Position numbers and translations under genes: made by a program. Below the pieces are notes generated by a model that worked only from the letters and a program-made list of their open reading frames with translations, ran no database searches and was not told the DNA's origin. 64,000 bases of DNA from assembly GCA_023055505.1 (NCBI GenBank), contig JALIRH010000002.1, positions 15,027,244-15,091,243 on the forward strand. The letters run 5' to 3'. Source of the DNA: Callipepla californica brunnescens. Lineage: Eukaryota; Chordata; Aves; Galliformes; Odontophoridae. Of the stretch, positions 59,171-64,000 are shown in pieces; positions within the stretch are counted from its first letter, which is position 1; every line of letters begins with the position of its first letter.

Positions 59171-62100
59171 ATAGTCAGTAAATTACAATAATCTTTACAA
59201 TGAATGTCTTTTGCCTGTCACAGTAATTTCGTCCTTTTTATCTCAAATCATTAGTTTTTTCTCTCACTTTTCAGTTGAGGAAGTGTAACAAGGGAGAGCA
59301 GAGTAGTCACATAGCAATGCAAAACCACCACATTAGTAAATGTGTGTTTCATATATTTCATACTTTTTAGAAATTTCACTCTGAAATGGAAACTTTCAGC
59401 TTGCTATTTCAATGTAAATGTCGTTTTTCTGAGTTATAGAATGTTAATTATTTCGCTAAAAAATGCAAAAAAAAATTGATATAATTTTAGAATACTCTGA
59501 ACTTCTGAGAATTCACATACTTTACAAAAGAAAAAATCACACAAAAGCTAGAAGTAGATTTGAATAAACTTATACCTCTCAGAGTGCAAAGTTCAGTCCT
59601 TCTGACCTTCTCCCAAATAAGATACAATGGAAACAATTTATATCCAAGCAATGAGGCTGATCAGCATTTAATTTCTTTATGCTTTACCTAAATAAAAACC
59701 ACATGAAAATGAAAATTTCCATATTTTTCTTTTATAAGATGAGGAGGTGAGTGAACAGAAGATCAAATTGTGCTTTACTTTCTAAGAATAATTACTGAAA
59801 GTCTAAATTCATAGTAAAATTAATACTCAGTCAGGAGTATTAATAACGTTAGGGGATTAAACAAATACTTTATGGTCAGATGGGAACTAATTTCTTTTGT
59901 TAAAAAAAAAAAAAAGGAAATTTCCACATTCAAAATGTGTAATTCATTATTTTTTCTACAAGTGAGTGTTTAATAGCAATAGTTTAAATGCAGCAGAAAC
60001 ATAACTGAAAACACAGAACTCAAATATGCAGTTTCCTTAGCAACATAAATTCTAAGATATCTTTCAAACTCCAATACCTCAAAAAAGCTACAAAAAAAAA
60101 TATTCACATTTTTCCTTCTATTGTATTCTTCAACCTTTCTAATGATACATATTCATGCACAAAATTTAAATACTCTTTGAATTAAAGTATCTCAAGCTGT
60201 AGCAATTTTTCTTACATATTGTTTAGATGTGGCCTATAAAAATATCCAGATTCACCTTTTTTCACACACGTTGGGAAAAAAAAAATGAGGTAAAAACGAG
60301 AAAGTGATTATTATCAAAGGAAAAAAAGACAGATCGAAAGGAGAAAGAAAGGAAGAAGGAAATAAAATTGAGTTACCTAAAGGTGATCAAGGCTGGAAGA
60401 GCAGAAAGGGCTGTTTTATGGTTGTTTTTTTTTTTTTTATTTATTGTGAGAAATGGTTAAATGTATCTGGTGACAAACAATACACAGTAATAAGAGAGGA
60501 TTAATATCAGAGAAAATTAAGAAGTAGCAGTACTGAACAATAAACATTTATAATAAGGATTTTGAAAAGGACAAAAGTAATGTTTAATGGGAAAGTTAAG
60601 AAGGAAATTAATAAATTAGTATAAATTTTATACCTCTACTGATTTTTCTATTCTGTTCTAGTTTTCAGCATGCCTGTTTATAACATTTGATAAATGTCTT
60701 TCTTCTGTACTTGTAAAAACTATAATACTTTAAATCAATTTCAAGTATATATCAAAGTAAAGTACTAAATAGCAAGATATTTGATTAAACAGAAATATCT
60801 TGATTTCTTAACCTGAAATTTTTTAGTGATTTGGTTTGTGATTTTTGGTTTCTGTTCTTTGTTTTAAAGAAAAAAAAAAAGCAAAGATTAAAGTAAAATG
60901 AAAAAAGAGCAATCAGAAATGAGGGCTATGATCAGGAACAAGCATACTACATCTAGAATTTAAATTTGTCTTAGAAGTTCTTTTTCTTCTTGAGAAAAGA
61001 AATATTGTTTTGGCATGAAGAAAGTGACACATACATTTTAACCCAGAACAGTGAAGTTTCAAATTGCAGTCCAGCTGAGATCTAGGAAAAGCTAAATTAG
61101 GGTGCTGAAATCTTTCTAATTATCAGTAACAGCAAGGAATCCAGGAAAGACTCTAGGATGCAGACATAAAAAATAAGTCAAAGCAGTCTGCATTCCCCAT
61201 GTCAACAATGAAGAAGTTGCAAGTGTCAGTGGTAGAAGCTCACAACAAATAACTGAAGTAGCAGAGTAAGAATAACTAAGACCATTTGTGCTAAAAAATG
61301 TAATACATATTCCACTCACCTGAGTAACCCTCAGACAGGAATCAGGACTGAATTCACTGAGACCTATCAGTTAAACTGTGTGTCTCAAAATCTCTTCTCT
61401 GATTATGTTTCATTAGTCTAGTGTTGTATAATTCAGTTTCATGGTACAGTGTAGATTTTCTGGGTATCTCTGACTCCTGTTAACACATCAAATAAAACAT
61501 ATTACTGATTCAACAAAGGTAGAGAATTCCAACTAGTTTAAAGATTTAGTTCATAAAGTTGTGGAAAGCCTCTTACTTTTAAGTCATGGATTATCTAATG
61601 TTTCTATCTGTCAAAAATTAATTGGGAAACATTTAAACATTTGATTACTGTGGGATTTATGGCAACCAGATGGATTTTTATTTCATTTCCTTTCTGAATT
61701 GTTCTTTAAAATACCATTTGTATTCAACAAAAACTTTAGAGATGATTTCTTTCTTCATATTAATTTTTACCATTTCAGCAATTATTAGCTCTGTATGACT
61801 CTTACACTTCACTCAAAGTGTGGGAACAAATTCATAACAATGATCACCCTGAGGCATACACAGTGAATCAGCATATATTCTGTGGATTTAAATTTTGCCC
61901 CTTATCTCTTTCCATTTCCAGGCTTACTTCTTGGCCTGCTTACGAGGTATAGATTCCTTAGTTTGAGGCAAAAATAAATAAATAAATAAATAAATAAATA
62001 AACAAATACATACACACACACACACACACAACACAAAAAAACTTACAAGCAAAATTTTGTATGTGCCAGTTCTTCAGATGTATATATTTTTTTTACTTGT

Positions 62101-62504
62101 CATATTTTAAAGAAGTCTGTTTTGAGAATACAGAATTCCATTATGCTGTCATTGCTCATTTCAATGCAAATATGTTGATTTTTCTATTTATTTCAGTGTG
62201 TCAATTTGGGAAATTTGTACTGTATTGAAATTTAATAGTTCTTTGAAGTCTTCTGCATTTTATGGGAACAAGTTGACAATTTTTGGTAGCAGGGACAATG
62301 GAGGTACCTAAGAAACAATTGGCTGTACCTCTGCAGTTATGACTACCGTAGTACCCAACTTGAGCACTTAGTTGTGTGTAAACTATCCTGTTCCATACCG
62401 TACAAAAAATATATATATCCTTTGAGTCAGAAAACACTCAATCTTCTGCTCACCTTGCTTTATTGAAAAAAAATTGGTCAGATTATTGAAGTTCACACAA
62501 AAAA
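59171..62504. other. AT-rich non-coding stretch
   Basis: Contains poly-A and poly-T runs (near 59900, 60425 and 60869), an AAAT repeat (61970-62006) and a CA repeat (62012-62034). No gene or transposon was recognised. Confidence 0.55.
61970..62034. repeat. Compound (AAAT)n-(CA)n microsatellite
   Basis: About nine AAAT units, a short AAACAAATACAT junction, then about eleven CA units. Likely length-polymorphic. Confidence 0.92.
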
Positions 62505-62770
62505 ACCTGAAGAACTATGGTAGATTGTAATAGGACAAGAGGGAATGGTTTTAAACTAACTGAGGGAAGATTTAGATTAGATGTCAGGGGAAAAAATTTC
62601 ACTGAGAGTGATGAGGTGCTAGAACAGGTTGCACAGAAAGTACTCTCACAGTACTTAAGGCCAGGTTGGATGTTGGATGGAGCTCTGGGCACCTAATACA
62701 GTACTAGATATAGAAATGCTTGGAACTTGATGATTCTTGAGATTCCTTCCATCCAAAGCAATTCAATGAC
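62505..62770 (+). mobile_element. CR1 LINE 3' end, plus strand
   Basis: GTAATAGGACAAGAGGGAAT, GATTTAGATTAGATGTCAGG, GGTGCTAGAACAGGTTGCAC and CTCTGGGCACCTAATACAG follow the C-terminal ORF2 and 3' untranslated order of CR1. The tail at 62730-62770 is worn. All frames are broken. Confidence 0.85.
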
Positions 62771-62777
62771 CATATGA

Positions 62778-62893
62778 AAAGGTTCTTCACTGAGTGGGTG
62801 GTTGGGCACTGGAACAGGCTCCCCAGAATTCAAGACAACAGAAAAGAAAATAAAGTAAAACTGAGACATACTTGAGATAGTCTATGATTCTAT
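62778..62893 (+). mobile_element. Second CR1 LINE 3' fragment, plus strand
   Basis: Restarts at AAAAGGTTCTTCACTGAGTG, the CR1 coding region for the FFTVRV-type motif, continues with GGGCACTGGAACAGGCTCCC, then jumps to the tail GTCTATGATTCTATG. The 3' untranslated region is mostly deleted. It lies in the same direction right after the previous copy. Confidence 0.78.
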
Positions 62894-64000
62894 GCTTAAT
62901 AACTCATGTCAATTCCTGGAGTGTTACGATCTTCAAAATCGAGAATTGTCATAATGAGTCACACCCAGGAAAGAAAGTGTACCTTATATGCCATTAAAAT
63001 TTGCTTAAGTATTTAAGTTATCACTGCAATGATTGAAATTTTAACTTGTTGATCAGTTCCAATATGAATTATTTTTCCTTGGCATTATCTACTGGGGGTT
63101 CTGCTCTGAAGTGAACTGAATAGCCTTCACACTTCTTTTAATGTAAATGTTTAAATTTAAAATGAACAGTGCACTTAAAACAACAACAAGTTACTCTAAA
63201 AAATTCTCCATAAGCTGGTGGACGGAGGCATGGTCTCACACAGAGATTGGCACTGATTTTATTTGGACAATAGTAAAAAGCAGAAAATTAATTTCAATAG
63301 AATAAAAGCCTTCAGCCAAGAAATCTGAATGCTTGCTTTCTTGTGCTCACCCCAGTCATTTTGTTAGGTAGCAGAACTATGCCATAATCTGAATGTACTA
63401 CTGACTGAACTCTAGAACTTTGAGAATACATAATTAGGAGATGCACTGTTTGCATTATGCTTGAACTTCCTCATCATTACATTTAGTTTGGAATAATTGC
63501 TATAATGGATATTCTTCTCATTTATATACTTTGTTACTTTTGACTAGACTGCTTTCTGAGACAGACTTTCATCTTCACTTCTATATTGTTATATTGTGAA
63601 TTCCTTTTTTTTTTTTTTTTTTCCTGAAATGATCTTGGGACTCTCACCAGAAGCTGTGACTTTTTTCCTCCTCCTCCTCCTTCTGATTTCTTCCAAAAAA
63701 CTAAGAAACTATCTATTTGTCTGGATTCTCTTTTTCTCTATTCTACCTTTCTCTTTTAGCTTTGCAGGTACTCTCTTTCATATTCATATTTGATTCAAAG
63801 TGCATCAGAAGTCATTCCTACAGCATCAGCACAAGAGATCTGATGAACAATGGCTGAAGTTGTACAACCCGCCTCAGGAGGCAAGATAAAACTTTCCTAA
63901 ACTGAACAGGCTGTTCAGTCTTCAACTCACAGAACTGTCAATGATAAAGTAATGTTTATTTTAAAAAAGATTATCATTATAAACATAACTCCTTAATTAA
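62894..64000. other. AT-rich non-coding stretch
   Basis: Contains an 18-base poly-T at 63605-63622 and a CTC/CTT run near 63668-63685. The 65-codon frame at 63596-63793 is a translation of these tracts. Confidence 0.55.

Noticed and set aside
61970..62034. CRISPR-like or satellite array
   Set aside because: Simple AAAT and CA microsatellites; no spacer structure.

Overview
This window looks like AT-rich, gene-poor nuclear DNA from a bird, most likely a galliform close to chicken. The main evidence is many CR1 LINE fragments, several ending in the avian-type 3' tail built on ATTCTATG. There are also avian-type solo LTRs and two internally deleted mariner copies that resemble the chicken Galluhop/Mariner1 family. 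Family names rest on my recall of avian repeats, not on a search. I found no bacterial, plasmid, phage, tRNA, rRNA or CRISPR features, and no complete host gene. The DNA is either intergenic or deep intronic.

Layout. 1-7 kb: an A/T-rich desert, a 1.3 kb minus-strand CR1 (2521-3822), an LTR fragment (4728-5100) and a solo LTR with a perfect 5-bp target duplication (6113-6857). 7-20.5 kb: mostly desert, with small CR1 and LTR pieces and a 532-bp mariner remnant (17575-18106). 20.5-28 kb: a repeat-rich patch with three LTR-derived elements and three CR1 copies. One LTR (25441-26013) sits in the tail of a CR1 and has a perfect 5-bp duplication. 28-47.6 kb: desert with an LTR (34393-34766), a second mariner piece (38131-38408), a decayed plus-strand CR1 carrying endonuclease-to-RT sequence (40860-41990), and AT or CT low-complexity tracts.

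47.6-56 kb is a mobile-element graveyard. CR1 copies lie head to head (47663-50180), with a solo LTR inside a CR1 endonuclease region. Next to it a plus-strand CR1 (52115-55854) is split by about 1.46 kb of minus-strand CR1 and LTR sequence. Immediately after this lies the only candidate for host coding sequence: a 148-nt open stretch (56497-56644) with a splice-acceptor-like and a splice-donor-like boundary. 57.8-58.7 kb holds a second copy of the 6113 LTR family in the opposite orientation, with a CpG-rich tandem-repeat block. The rest is desert with CR1 tails at 62.5-62.9 kb.

Nothing here works together as a pathway. The content is a layered record of LINE, ERV and mariner insertions. I see no convincing new biological system. 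The items most worth checking are the candidate exon, the nested 52-56 kb locus and the CpG-rich LTR.
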